Translations under genes and position numbers: made by a program
NCBI GenBank assembly: GCA_002189035.1
Contig: CM007992.1
Coordinates: forward strand, 1,612,001-1,676,000
DNA from: Utricularia gibba
Taxonomy: Eukaryota; Streptophyta; Magnoliopsida; Lamiales; Lentibulariaceae
Length of the DNA stretch: 64,000 nt
Direction: 5' to 3'
In this document: in pieces, positions 51,726 through 61,895 of the stretch
How the letters are laid out: each line of letters opens with the position of its first letter
Numbering within the stretch: the first letter of the stretch is position 1
The notes under the pieces: generated by a model
Told to the model about the DNA's origin: nothing
What the model saw: the letters and a program-made list of their open reading frames with translations, nothing else
Database searches by the model: none

Positions 51726-52099
51726 GGTCAGTGCACACTTGCATTCTATATAGAATTTATGATTTTCTTTTGTCATCTTACCAATTTTTGCTTCCCAACT
51801 GTTTGTCATATTAAAGCTCTTTTCTGATAATATTCTGTTCAAGCCAAAATAATCACAGGATTTCCAGGGCTGTTGGTTCCAGGATCGATGCATGTTTGTG
51901 GATCATAGGAAGATGTGTCCGTCCGAATGCCTCTTCGGGTTGAAAAAAGCACAACGCTTGGGAGACAGGTGACGATTTCGAAGCTTTTTAGCAGAATTTC
52001 AAGAACAGGGGAAGCTGATCAGGAGAACATGGATCATGTTGGTTGATTCAGTTATTGAATGACACATTCGAGGTTTTTCACGATGAGGAAGAGCAGAAA

Positions 52100-53384
52100 T
52101 CATTCTGGTTTACCGATGGTTTTGGCAACATCGAGGACGAAGCGGTACTTGACGTCGCCTCTTTTTAAGCGTTCCATTGCCTGGTTCACGTACTCCACTC
52201 GAATGAGCTCAACATCCGCGTACACCTTATTCGCCGCCGCGAAATCTATCATCTCCTGGGTCTCTTTAATCCCTCCGATCAAGCTCCCACCCAGAGTCTT
52301 CCGCCCCGCCACCAGCGGGAAAACCTTAACCTCCATCTTCTCCGGCACCCCCAAAATCACCATCTTCCCGTGTGGCTTCAGCAAGTTTATCAACTCCGAC
52401 ACCGGATGTACTGCGGACACAGTGTCGATTATCCCATCCATCGTCCCGGCCGCCGCTTTCATCTCCTCCGTGTCCTCTCTGGTTACGATAACCCTGTCGG
52501 CCCCGAGTTCTTCGACGGCGGGCTTCCTCTTTTGTGGGGACGAGGTGATGACGGTCACTTTGGACCCGAAAGCTTTCGCGAATTTCACGGCTATGTGCCC
52601 CAGACCCCCCAGCCCGACGACACCGATATGGAGGTTGGGCTTGTCGAGTCCGTAGTATCTCATCGCGCTGTACGTCGTCGTTCCGGCGCATAGCAGCGGC
52701 GCCCCGCGGTCCAGAGGGAGGCCTTCCGGCCACCGGATTACGAAGTTCTCGTCAACCACGAGGATGTCCGAGTACCCACCGAAAGTCACCCTCCGGTCGG
52801 CGCCCTCGCTGTTGTAAGTATACACCTGCAACACACACAAAACACAGTGGGTATTTTTCAAAAAAAGCCCCCCGAGTAACCTAAAAGTTGCTGGATTCAT
52901 CTCCTTTAATAAAAGGATTTCTCACCGTTTGGGAGCAATAATTCTCCAGATGATTACGGCACTGATAGCATTTTCTGCAGGATCCCACCATGCAGCCGAC
53001 TCCAATCTTGTCACCTATCTTCACCTTTTGGACCTTTGAACCCACTTCAGTAACCGACCCGACAATCTCATGACCCGGCACAAGGGGGTAACTCGAGATT
53101 CCCAACTCGTTCCTGGCAAGATGAAGATCCGAGTGACAGATCCCACAGTAGAGGATGTTAAGCTTCACGTCATGCTCCCCAGTCCTTCGCCTCGAGAACT
53201 TGAAGGATGAGAGCGTCCCGGATGGATCCCAAGCGGCCCACCCGAATGCCTTCACAGGGTACAAATCTTCCCAATAAGTGCTGCTGGCCTTCTCTATCCC
53301 TGGAGGCGAGACGGAAGAAAGGGATTGGTAAAATTTGTAGGGTATGCGCATCGCTGCTTTGCAGACTCTGCAGATGAACGTCAT
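52100..53384 (-). CDS. Cinnamyl-alcohol/mannitol dehydrogenase-like zinc alcohol dehydrogenase
   Basis: Two exons, 53384-52926 and 52825-52100, join in phase 0 to 394 residues. It is a medium-chain dehydrogenase of the CAD group: catalytic zinc ligands in YCGICHSD and GHEIVG, structural zinc from the four Cys of [12 protein letters not shown] and ENYC, Rossmann motif GLGGLGH, and SSPQKR in the NADPH-binding region. CADs reduce hydroxycinnamyl aldehydes to monolignols with NADPH; this ELI3/mannitol-dehydrogenase-like clade has broader aldehyde substrates. Typical members begin just before PVKAFGWAA, so the 45-residue N-terminal extension (from [12 protein letters not shown]) is unusual; an internal Met (MRIPYKFY) is another possible start. 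The longer frame to 53567 starts upstream of the TATA box and is rejected. The gene is divergent from the pseudouridine synthase gene, 350 bases between starts. Confidence 0.92.
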
Positions 53385-53432
53385 AGTTCTTTTTTGTTTT
53401 TTTTCGCCGTGAACCTTAACTCTAAAATACCA

Positions 53433-53439
53433 TTTTATA
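53433..53439 (-). promoter_or_regulatory. TATA box of CAD-like gene
   Basis: On the minus strand CTATAAAATG lies about 50 bases before the ATG at 53384, a good distance for transcription starting near 53405. It supports 53384 rather than 53567 as the first coding ATG. Confidence 0.6.
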
Positions 53440-53733
53440 GCTAAAGCAAGGGAGAGGTATTGTTGTTTTGATGAAGACGAGGATTCTGGTTCTTTGCTTT
53501 CCTGCGGAAGAGGAGATGGAATGTCTGTGACTGCAGTTTTCTGAAGACCGTCTGCATGCGGATGCATCTAATCTGCTCAAGAAAGGGATCACCAATTTGT
53601 TATTGTGATGGGCCCGTTATTATATTGGGCCTTTTCTAGAACACTGTACGGTCAGCCCATGTCAGAACCCACAAATCCCATTTTGGAGGAGGAGACTTCC
53701 ATTTTACTTCTACGTTTTGTGTGCGTGTGTGCA

Positions 53734-56700
53734 ATGCTTCTACGTTGTTATCGGAGCTCTGGGATGTTGGCCTTCCAGTCTCTGTCTGGGTGCTCAGCGA
53801 GGCCAGTGAATAGCATATTCCGGATAAATTCTTCCGTTCTCAGGATTGTGTGCAATGCTTGTTCGAGTTCAAATTCCTTTCTTGGTTTGACCTCCAGCCA
53901 CGGTGGCTGCAAGCTTTCTGGTCAGCCTTCAGGTTACTCTGGTGTTAGAATCGAAGAAACGGTGAGTGTGGAGTCTGGGAAGCATAGATTGGATACATGG
54001 ATTTCTTCTCGGATTGATGGGATCAGTAGGGCTAGAGTTCAAGCTAGCATCCGCTCTGGATTGGTGTTTGTCAATGGAAGCGTTGTAAATAAGGTTCCTG
54101 GATTTTTCTCCTTTTTGTTCTTGTGGCTTTTATGCTTAGTACTACTAAGTTAGTAGTATGATTTTGTTATGAATATGTAATGGTGAATTGAAGGTTTCCT
54201 ACTTAGTGAGACATGGGGACAAAGTGAGTTGCACCGTGGCCGAGTTGCAGCCTTTGAGAGCTGAACCCGAGGACATTCCACTGGATATTGTACATGAAGA
54301 CGAGCACGTTCTAGTGGTCAATAAACCTGCACACATGGTGATTCCTTCACACGGTGCTTTTTCTTCGCTGAGTTTGTGAAGGGCCGCCACACTTAGGGAA
54401 TTGACTGAAACATTCTGTGAAATTGCTTCATTTTCTTCCGATTTAATTCTTTGGCAGTGCAGCATTGTTGTTTGCTTGTCATAGCAAACAACGCTGTGTA
54501 AATTTTCTAAACCTTTTTGCGAAGTTTCTCGTTAATTTGATGATATTATGGGTGATAAGAACTCATTCATATCAAGTTTTCCCAATTTCAGGTTGTGCAT
54601 CCAGCACCCGGAAATGCATCTGGTACACTTGTGAATGGAATTCTCGGTCATTGTCAGCTTCCCACTCCATATTTCAGTCCAGATCCAGAGATTGATGGTG
54701 ATTCCTCTGATGAAATCACTGCCGAATCTATTCATAGAATTCGTGATGGAAGCATCAATTTTGGCTTATCCGAGGATGTGCGCCCTGGAATCGTGCACAG
54801 ATTAGATAAAGGGACCAGTGGATTGCTTGTCATTGCAAAGGTAATCATTATCCGGGCTACAAAAATCTCAAGAAACTTCTGAATTTTGTTTTTGGTGTTA
54901 TCCTTCCTGACGCAGGATGAATATTCACACTCCCATTTAGCTAAACAGTTTAAGGAACACACTATTAAGAGAGTTTACGTGAGTATTACCTGTGGTGTCC
55001 CCTCATCTGACTCTGGACTTGTAGAAGTACCTGTTGGTCGTGATCCAAACAACAGGATTCGCATGGCTGCCATTCCTGGGTCTGTTGCTAATGGAAAGTC
55101 CCGCCGTGCTGTTAGTAGGTGATCACAGTTTTTTCAAATTTGATCGTTGTCCCTATAGTTCGTTTTTTAAGTCAAATCTATTGCACTTCTAAGCTGATCG
55201 GTAGTTACATTTTTGAAGTAATCTTTTGCAGTCGGAGTATGTCTTCTATGATAAATTCTAAAGCTTCTTCTCACAGTAACTCCCTAGTTCAGATAGTTGA
55301 TTGCTGTGAGCCCAATAAATCGAAAGTTCATAACCCTTACACCCTTTGTGGTCTGACGAATGAGGAACCAGTGACATCCGTTGGTCATCATTCAAGACTT
55401 GAATCTGGTTTTGTTCATAATAGTGAAGTTAACAGCCGAGTTGGAGCTCAGCTTTCAATTTATTTTGACCTCCTGCATAGACTGAGTAACTCAAATGCAT
55501 CACTTTGCCAAATACGGCAGACCCATGCAATACTACTCAGAACAGGCCTTCTTGATATCTGCAAGTGCAGCAACAAGCTACTGTCTCTTTATGCCAGTCA
55601 AAAACACTTTTCTGATGCCAAAAGCCTTCTTCGTTCTATTTTACACCCAGATTCTCATGCTTTCACCACCCTTATTACTTCGTTTTCTAAAGCTAGCGAT
55701 TCTGAGAGCACTATCATTTTATTTTCTGAAATGCTTAGGATTGGACTTTTCCCAGATGCTCATGTTTTACCTAGTGTAATCAGGGCGTGCGCTGGAATGT
55801 TAGTTTTTGAAATTGGAAAACAGGCTCATGGGTTTTCTGTAGCATCTGGGCTGTTTTTGGATCCTTTTGTAGAATCTTCTTTGGTTCATTTCTATGTGAG
55901 AATTGGAGAGCTAAGTGATGCTAAAAAATTGTTCTGCAATATGGTTGAGAAGGATGTTGTTTCTTGGAGTGCCTTAGCTGCTGCTTATGCAAGGAAAGGT
56001 GATATAATTAATGCAAAAGGGGTATTTGATGCAGTTGAGTGTCTTGGGTTTGAGCCAAATATTGTGTCATGGAATGGTATGATTGCAGGGTTCAATCAAA
56101 GTGGGTGTTTCCAGGATGCAATTTCAATGTTTCAGCAGATGCATTCGCGTGGATTTCCCTCTGATGGGACTAATATCTCTAGTGTTCTTCCTGCAATAGG
56201 TAACTTGGGATATTTGAATTTGGGCACTCAAATTCATGGGCATGTGATCAAGGGCGGTTTTGCTGGTGATAAGTGTATTGTAAGTGCACTTATTTATATG
56301 TATGGCAAGTGTGGGAATGCTTCCGCGATGCTGCTTGTATTTGAAGATATGGACCGAATTGATGTTGGTGTCTGTAATGCCCTAATTGCAGGGCTGGCTC
56401 AACACGGTCTTTTTGACAAGGCACTCAGTACATTTGAGCAACTGCGTCACCTTGGAATGGAAAACGTAGTTTCCTGGACTTCAGTGATAGCAGGCTGCTC
56501 ACAGCATGGAAGGGATATTGAGGCTTTGAGGCTTTTCAGAGAAATGCAGGCCTCTGGTGTGAAACCAAACTCAGTGACCATACCTTGCTTGCTTCCAGCT
56601 TGCGGAAATATTGCAGCTCTCATGTATGGAAAAGCTGTGCATTGTTTTTCTCTCAGAAGCTACTTATCAGATGATGTTTATGTTGGCAGTGCTTTGATAG

Positions 56701-58579
56701 ACATGTATGCGAATTGTGGAAAGCTTCAGGCTGCACGATGCTTCTTTGAAAGGATGAGCGTTAGAAATCTAGTTTGCTGGAATGCATTACTGGGTGCATA
56801 TTCGATGCATGGGAAGGCCAAGGAAGCTATTGAAATCTTTATCCGGATGCAGAGATGTGGAGAGAAACCGGATTCGGTTAGCTACACCAGCCTCTTATCT
56901 GCATGTAGCCAAGGTGGCCTTATTGACGAAGGGTATCAGTACTTTGAATGCATGTCCAGAGATCATGGCATACAGCCTAGATTAGAGCATTATGCATGTA
57001 TAGTGAGCTTGCATGGTCGTGCAGGAAAGCTCGAAGAAGCTTGTTCTATGATCAAGAACATGCCTTTTGAGCCGGATGCTTGTGTGTGGGGAGCATTGTT
57101 AAGTTCCTGTGCCCTTCATATGAATATGCACTTGGGTGAGATTGCTGCAGCCAAGTTGTTTGAACTAGAACCTATGAATCCTGGTAACTATATTCTGCTT
57201 TCTAATATTTATGCTTCTAAAAGGAAATGGAAGGAAGTGAACAGGGTTAGAGATATGATGAATGCGAAGGGAATGAGGAAGAATCCTGGTTGCAGTTGGA
57301 TTGAGATAAAGAATAAACTTTATATGGTTTTGGCTGGTGACAAATCGCTTCCTGGATTGCCCCAAATACTAGAGAAATTAACCATATTCAACCAGGAAAT
57401 GAAGAAAGCTGGTTACGCTCCAAATACTGATCATGTGTTGCAAGATGTTGAGGAACAGGAAGAGAAGGAGTACATTTTATGTGGACACAGTGAGAAGTTG
57501 GCTGTTGTTTTTGGAATTCTGAATACTAGCCAAGGTTCTCCTCTTAGAGTTACAAAGAACCTAAGAATTTGTGGGGACTGCCATGCTGTAATCAAATTTA
57601 TATCTGGATTTGAGCACAGAGAAATATCTGTCAGAGACGCTAATCGCTATCATCACTTTAAAGAAGGTGTCTGCACTTGTGGGGATTATTGGTGACGGAT
57701 TTTTGGGTGTAATACCAGTCTGAAGTTTCGGTGATATTCACATCTATCTGTTCAGTCCTGTGTTAAGCTTCACTAGCATTTTGACCACTTACCCGATCAG
57801 GTCGGTCTTCGAAACCGCGCCAGACGTTCATGAGTTAAACCAATCAAACTGGCCTAAGCCAGTGCATTACCTAAGTTGTGGTGGGTAAAAGCGGCCCTGA
57901 ATTGATTGCACAGGTTTAACTGAGCATTTAGCTGCAGTATAACAAAATACAGTACTACTTAGAGCTTAGGTTTCACTTACTGTAATTATACTGGATGCCC
58001 CTTGACAGTTACCTTTTCAAACCATTTAGCATTTCTCTACCAACAAGCTACTGTTAAATATGACCTCTTCTCTTGTATCAGGTACAAAGTGCTCGAAATT
58101 CTAGCTGGTGGAGTTGTGCACTGGTAGAATGGAGGCTAGAAACTGGGCGCACTCATCAAGTAACCAACCTTGTTACCTACCTTCTTTACATAATTCATCA
58201 TGCAAGCGTAACTCCTGTTGCCTAGCTAGATCCGAGCCCATGCGAAGTACCTTGGCAACCCTCTCCTGGGAGATGATGTGTATGGGGGAACTAACAGCAT
58301 GGCACTGTCACTACTTCGGTCCAGAAACCCACGAACAGAGGATGAGAAATTCGTGCAGATTGTTGATTCGTTAGACAGACCATGTTTACATGCATTTGTT
58401 CTTGGGTATTGTGATAAAGGATTGCTCTTTCATCTCCATGTATGCTGCAAGCTCGATTACTAATCACTTGCATTGATTTCAGGTTCGAGCATCCGCACAC
58501 AGGGGAGAACCTCAACTTTTCTGTGAAGCCGCCCTCCGATTTCGAACGAGTTCTGGGTCAGCTTCGTGGCATTAGATGA
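53734..58579 (+). CDS. RNA pseudouridine synthase (RluA/RluD family), probably organellar; exon 5 out of frame
   Basis: Seven exons: 53734-54093, 54194-54337, 54592-54840, 54916-55118, 58082-58159, 58230-58405 and 58483-58579. One base too few makes the spliced frame break in exon 5; with it the protein would have 435 residues, close to Arabidopsis At1g76050 (RNA pseudouridine synthase 2, chloroplastic). Order: a probable transit peptide, an S4 RNA-binding domain (HRLDTWISSRI, VQASIRSGLVFVNG), the catalytic domain with VVNKPAHMVVHPAPGN and the catalytic Asp in GIVHRLDKGTSGLL, then exon 5-6 motifs EWRLETGRTHQ and IRAHAKYLGNPLLGD. In exon 5, YKVLEILAGG and CALVEWRLE lie in different frames around 58107-58113. 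Intron 4 (2963 nt) contains a whole PPR gene. A downstream acceptor at 58112-58113 would restore frame but drop about ten residues. Confidence 0.87.
55239..57695 (+). CDS. DYW-type pentatricopeptide repeat (PPR) protein, nested in intron
   Basis: Intronless frame of 818 residues from ATG 55239. PLS-type PPR repeats run through most of it (for example SWNGMIAGFNQSGCFQDA, CNALIAGLAQHGLFDKAL, SWTSVIAGCSQHGRDIEAL). E domains and a complete C-terminal DYW deaminase domain follow: HSEKLAV (HxE zinc motif), CGDCH (CxxC) and the terminal CGDYW. Such proteins bind organellar RNA by a base-specific repeat code and deaminate C to U. It lies wholly inside intron 4 of the pseudouridine synthase gene, same strand. 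The frame is open upstream to 55119; a good acceptor (TTTTGCAG, ending 55231) seven bases before the ATG could join it in frame to synthase exon 4. It resembles Arabidopsis At1g20230 in memory; the editing target is unknown. Confidence 0.93.
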   Translation: MSSMINSKASSHSNSLVQIVDCCEPNKSKVHNPYTLCGLTNEEPVTSVGHHSRLESGFVHNSEVNSRVGAQLSIYFDLLHRLSNSNASLCQIRQTHAILLRTGLLDICKCSNKLLSLYASQKHFSDAKSLLRSILHPDSHAFTTLITSFSKASDSESTIILFSEMLRIGLFPDAHVLPSVIRACAGMLVFEIGKQAHGFSVASGLFLDPFVESSLVHFYVRIGELSDAKKLFCNMVEKDVVSWSALAAAYARKGDIINAKGVFDAVECLGFEPNIVSWNGMIAGFNQSGCFQDAISMFQQMHSRGFPSDGTNISSVLPAIGNLGYLNLGTQIHGHVIKGGFAGDKCIVSALIYMYGKCGNASAMLLVFEDMDRIDVGVCNALIAGLAQHGLFDKALSTFEQLRHLGMENVVSWTSVIAGCSQHGRDIEALRLFREMQASGVKPNSVTIPCLLPACGNIAALMYGKAVHCFSLRSYLSDDVYVGSALIDMYANCGKLQAARCFFERMSVRNLVCWNALLGAYSMHGKAKEAIEIFIRMQRCGEKPDSVSYTSLLSACSQGGLIDEGYQYFECMSRDHGIQPRLEHYACIVSLHGRAGKLEEACSMIKNMPFEPDACVWGALLSSCALHMNMHLGEIAAAKLFELEPMNPGNYILLSNIYASKRKWKEVNRVRDMMNAKGMRKNPGCSWIEIKNKLYMVLAGDKSLPGLPQILEKLTIFNQEMKKAGYAPNTDHVLQDVEEQEEKEYILCGHSEKLAVVFGILNTSQGSPLRVTKNLRICGDCHAVIKFISGFEHREISVRDANRYHHFKEGVCTCGDYW

Positions 58580-58679
58580 AATTGAAAGTGCTTGCACTAA
58601 CCTTTGTTGTTACGCGATCCTCGATTTCTCTTTGAAGTGAGATGAGTTTGATGACAGAGTTAAGATTAGCAGCAAGAAG

Positions 58680-59135
58680 TCATTGACGCCTTCTTTCCTT
58701 GTCCAATTCCTGCTTCTGCTTCTCAACGAGCTTGTCGATGGCTGCTTGCACGGCATCTCTTCCGCCGATGAGCAGACGGGTGATGACTTCCGGGTCCTTT
58801 TCGAATCGGGCTTCCTCAAATTCCTTCCGGGCGTTCTCCCTCAGCACGTCGCGCCACAGGACGCCTCGTGAATCCGGCCAGGCGAAGAACCGCGTGGCCC
58901 GTATAATGTCTCGGTAGAGACTTAGGGCTTCGCGTCGGGTGCTGGTGAGCCGCCGCCGGGCCAGGAACTCATCCTCTTCGTCGGTGAGAATCTTCTTGGG
59001 TTCCTTCTGGAGATGCCTATCGAGAAGCTCTTCGATCGTGTCAGGCCCCTCGTGCAATAAACGGCGGCGCAAAGGGTCCCCCAGCCTCCCGGCCGCCAAA
59101 ACTCGCCGGAAGTCACAGATCTTCGCGACGATCAT
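58680..59135 (-). CDS. EMB1793: LYR-motif Fe-S cluster biogenesis / complex I-type protein
   Basis: Single exon, 151 residues. The LYR tripeptide sits in ALSLYRDIIRATRFFAW, with a downstream conserved Phe pattern (ARKEFEEARFEKDPEVI), the signature of LYR/complex1-LYR proteins, which bind the Fe-S scaffold or acyl carrier protein in mitochondria. Before it is KEPKKILTDEEDEFL; after it a long basic Gln/Lys-rich helix (DKLVEKQKQELDKERRRQ). The product and position match Arabidopsis At1g76060 (EMB1793), next to the synthase in both. The ATG at 59135 is the first in frame. It is convergent with the synthase gene, 100 bases between stops. Confidence 0.85.
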   Translation of the reverse strand: MIVAKICDFRRVLAAGRLGDPLRRRLLHEGPDTIEELLDRHLQKEPKKILTDEEDEFLARRRLTSTRREALSLYRDIIRATRFFAWPDSRGVLWRDVLRENARKEFEEARFEKDPEVITRLLIGGRDAVQAAIDKLVEKQKQELDKERRRQ

Positions 59136-61780
59136 CTCTATAATCTCCGCATCGGTGTTGACATTTTTGGGATTGAGAATTCTGAGACGGCGTATGCAAG
59201 GCTGATGCTATGGGCCCTTTTACAGCCCAACTGAGCAAAACCAGAGATAGATGTCCAATTTAGAAATTCGTAATTAAAATTCCCCATTTAGGTGCCAGAA
59301 AGCTTTCCAAGTGTAAGAGTGAACTAAGAATTTTAATTACATATTATCGAGGGATTAGAAACCTTAGAATAATAATAAATAATCGAATATGGCTCATCAA
59401 TGTAGTGGTATTTAACTAATCATATTGATATTAGTAGAAAATAATATTGATTGAGAGAAAACTGTCTCAAGAGCACCATCATCTACAACACCCACATTCT
59501 ATCGCAACTCTATAAGAGATTTGAGGCAAATCTCAAGAACAATAGTAAAACTTCCACAAGAGAGATGACATATACATATAAAATATATTTGATACATGAA
59601 TGAATTATATAAAAAATAAGAGATAGTATATAACAAGATAATTTTATTTCAATCCTTCAACTTCCATTATTTTATCTCATGTATCAAACATTATGTTTTA
59701 TTTTTCTTATTTAATTATCTCTCTTTATATTTTCTATCAAACATAATCATAAAGATGAATACTCGTAGAAAAAAAAAGAAGGAAAATGAAGTTGGGCTAA
59801 TTGTGCTCGACCCAAACTTAATCAAATGAGCTTTCAGAAATACAAACTTATTCAGGTCCACATGAATAAGACAATTCCTAGATTCGAATTATCTTGTTTA
59901 AAATCTATTGGAGCAATTACTGGTGATATTAATGATTATAAATAAATAAACACAATGAAGAATTTCTTTTTATACACCATCGATATATATTTTACTTACT
60001 GTGCAATAAATACCTCAAGATATATATAAAACAATTCACATACATGCTCAAAAGTGATTTCATGTTGAATTTGAGGTGAACGAAAAATCATACCCATCAA
60101 CCTTTAAAAACTATTTACTTTGCTTCATTTTTGGATTATTATTATTATTATTATTATACTGTATGTAATTTTTTTTCTCTTTTAGCTTTGCAAATAGAGA
60201 ATGACATTTCGGTTTCAAATATATTTCCTCCTTTATTTGATGAAAAAAAAAAGTGACATATAGGTGCCTAAGATTGAGATTTAACTTCAACTACATGGGT
60301 TTTGGCAACAGATCCTAAATGTAATGGCATACTTAAAGAAATTTGAGCTTCTATTGATAACTATAGTCAATACCTAGTGTTGTATCACAATAAAACCTCC
60401 AAGGAAAGTTTCGTAGACACTGCAGGATTACTTTTGAAGAAAAATGAAATATAGAAATGAAAAATCTAACTATTTTGAAATCAAGTTTACATATTTTAAA
60501 ATTAGAAATGGAAAAGTAACCCCTAGCATTGAGCAGCCATAAAAAATCTTAGAAATTTGAATCAAAGATTATTGATGAAGGTGAGGAACAAAAATTTAAG
60601 GTTAGGCTTATTCATAAAACATCTATAGAATTTGATGCTATAATCAAGTCCCTAGGTGCCATCCATTTAGGGTTTATAGAAATCCTACTAAGTAATGAAT
60701 ATCTGCAATGTGAGGATCTGAAAATTATACTTCCATTACACATCAAACACATCCATTAAATGAAATCCATTTACAAATAACTAAAGCTAACTAATTCAAT
60801 ATCGGTTGACATATAGTGTTATAACACATTTTATGCAAAATGAGTGATGATAATAAACTAGAACAACCCATATAAAAAGGATAGTAATCGAGGGGATTCA
60901 AAAATTACAATAACAACAAATGAAAAAAACACTATTGTGCAAATAGGATTCTGTCATACTACCAAAAAATTTGCACTACCTACAACATGAAAATTAGACA
61001 AAATTCATAACCTACTTCTCAATTCAATTGCATGAACAAATTCGATACCAATCTATGATTGAGTGTCAATTTCATATGTATCTTTCAAAAACACAATCAC
61101 CTTCCTAAATTTTTTTATTTGAATTCATTTCCATTGAAACCAAAAATCGGTTTCAATGATAGATGAAAAACTTGAAATAAAATGAACATACCTTAGGAAA
61201 TCCCCAAATGACAATGAATCCGGTGGGGTCCTTTTCAAAAGAGAGTTATTCAAACAAAGGAATAATTTAGTCCCCAAAACAAATGATAGATGGATGGATC
61301 TCACAACACCCACCTACATGGGTATGGCTGTTGCCCATGGTTTACTAAATCAATGGGTTTTACAACATCTGTCAATCAAACTTGAATGCTGCTTTCATAA
61401 AATAACCAACAATTATTTACACTCACGAACTAAATACATTTTAAATATTTTACAAAACAAATGTAAATTAAAAAATGTATTTATCACATGGAATTTTCGT
61501 CTGGAGAGGTGATACAAAGGTATTAAATGTGACCTAAATAATTTGATCAACATTTTATAGTTTTATTGCTTTGGTAATATTATTATGACAACCCGCATCA
61601 CCAATCTTCTTTTCTTATGATTTTGTATTTAAAAATTGGAAATCAGCCTTTATGGTCTCCTCCCTCCATTCTCATCGATTAATTAATACCTTGCTTTTTG
61701 GGTTCTCCTATTTAACCTGCACCGCACCTCCCATCGTCTTCCCATCACTCTTCCTCTTCAGATCTCCGTCCGTGGCGCCA
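59136..61780. other. AT-rich intergenic DNA
   Basis: No gene or transposon protein recognised. It contains an (ATT)n microsatellite at 60135-60157. The last 100 bases hold the presumed MIR171 promoter with TATTTAA at 61709-61715, about 70 bases before the hairpin. Confidence 0.5.
60135..60157. repeat. (ATT)n microsatellite
   Basis: Seven to eight perfect ATT units. Confidence 0.9.
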
Positions 61781-61895
61781 TTGAAGTGGCCATTGTGATG
61801 TTGGCTCGGCTCACTCAGACGTGGCCTGTTTTCTGGTTTCTTGCTATCCATAGGTCTGATTGAGCCGTGCCAATATCGTAATGGTCTTCTTTACA
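61781..61895 (+). ncRNA. MIR171: MIR171 precursor hairpin
   Basis: 61857-61877 is a 21-nt sequence starting TGATTGAGCCGTG and ending CCAATATC, the plant miR171 family. 61799-61819 starts TGTTGGCTCGGCTC and ends ACTCAGA, the known miR171 5p strand. The two arms (61797-61819 and 61855-61877) pair with few mismatches and leave 2-nt 3' overhangs at both ends, the product expected of DICER-LIKE 1. Outside the duplex, GGCCATTGTG pairs with CGTAATGGTC, extending the stem; the loop is about 35 nt. miR171 guides cleavage of HAM/SCL6 GRAS transcription factor mRNAs controlling meristem maintenance and branching. The primary transcript probably starts near 61740 and continues past 61.9 kb. Confidence 0.93.

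Noticed and set aside
52059-52655. 198-codon plus-strand frame opposite CAD exon 2
   Set aside because: Antisense of a well-supported dehydrogenase exon; no recognisable domain.
53384-53567. Longer start for the CAD-like gene
   Set aside because: The added codons lie upstream of the TATA box at 53433-53439.
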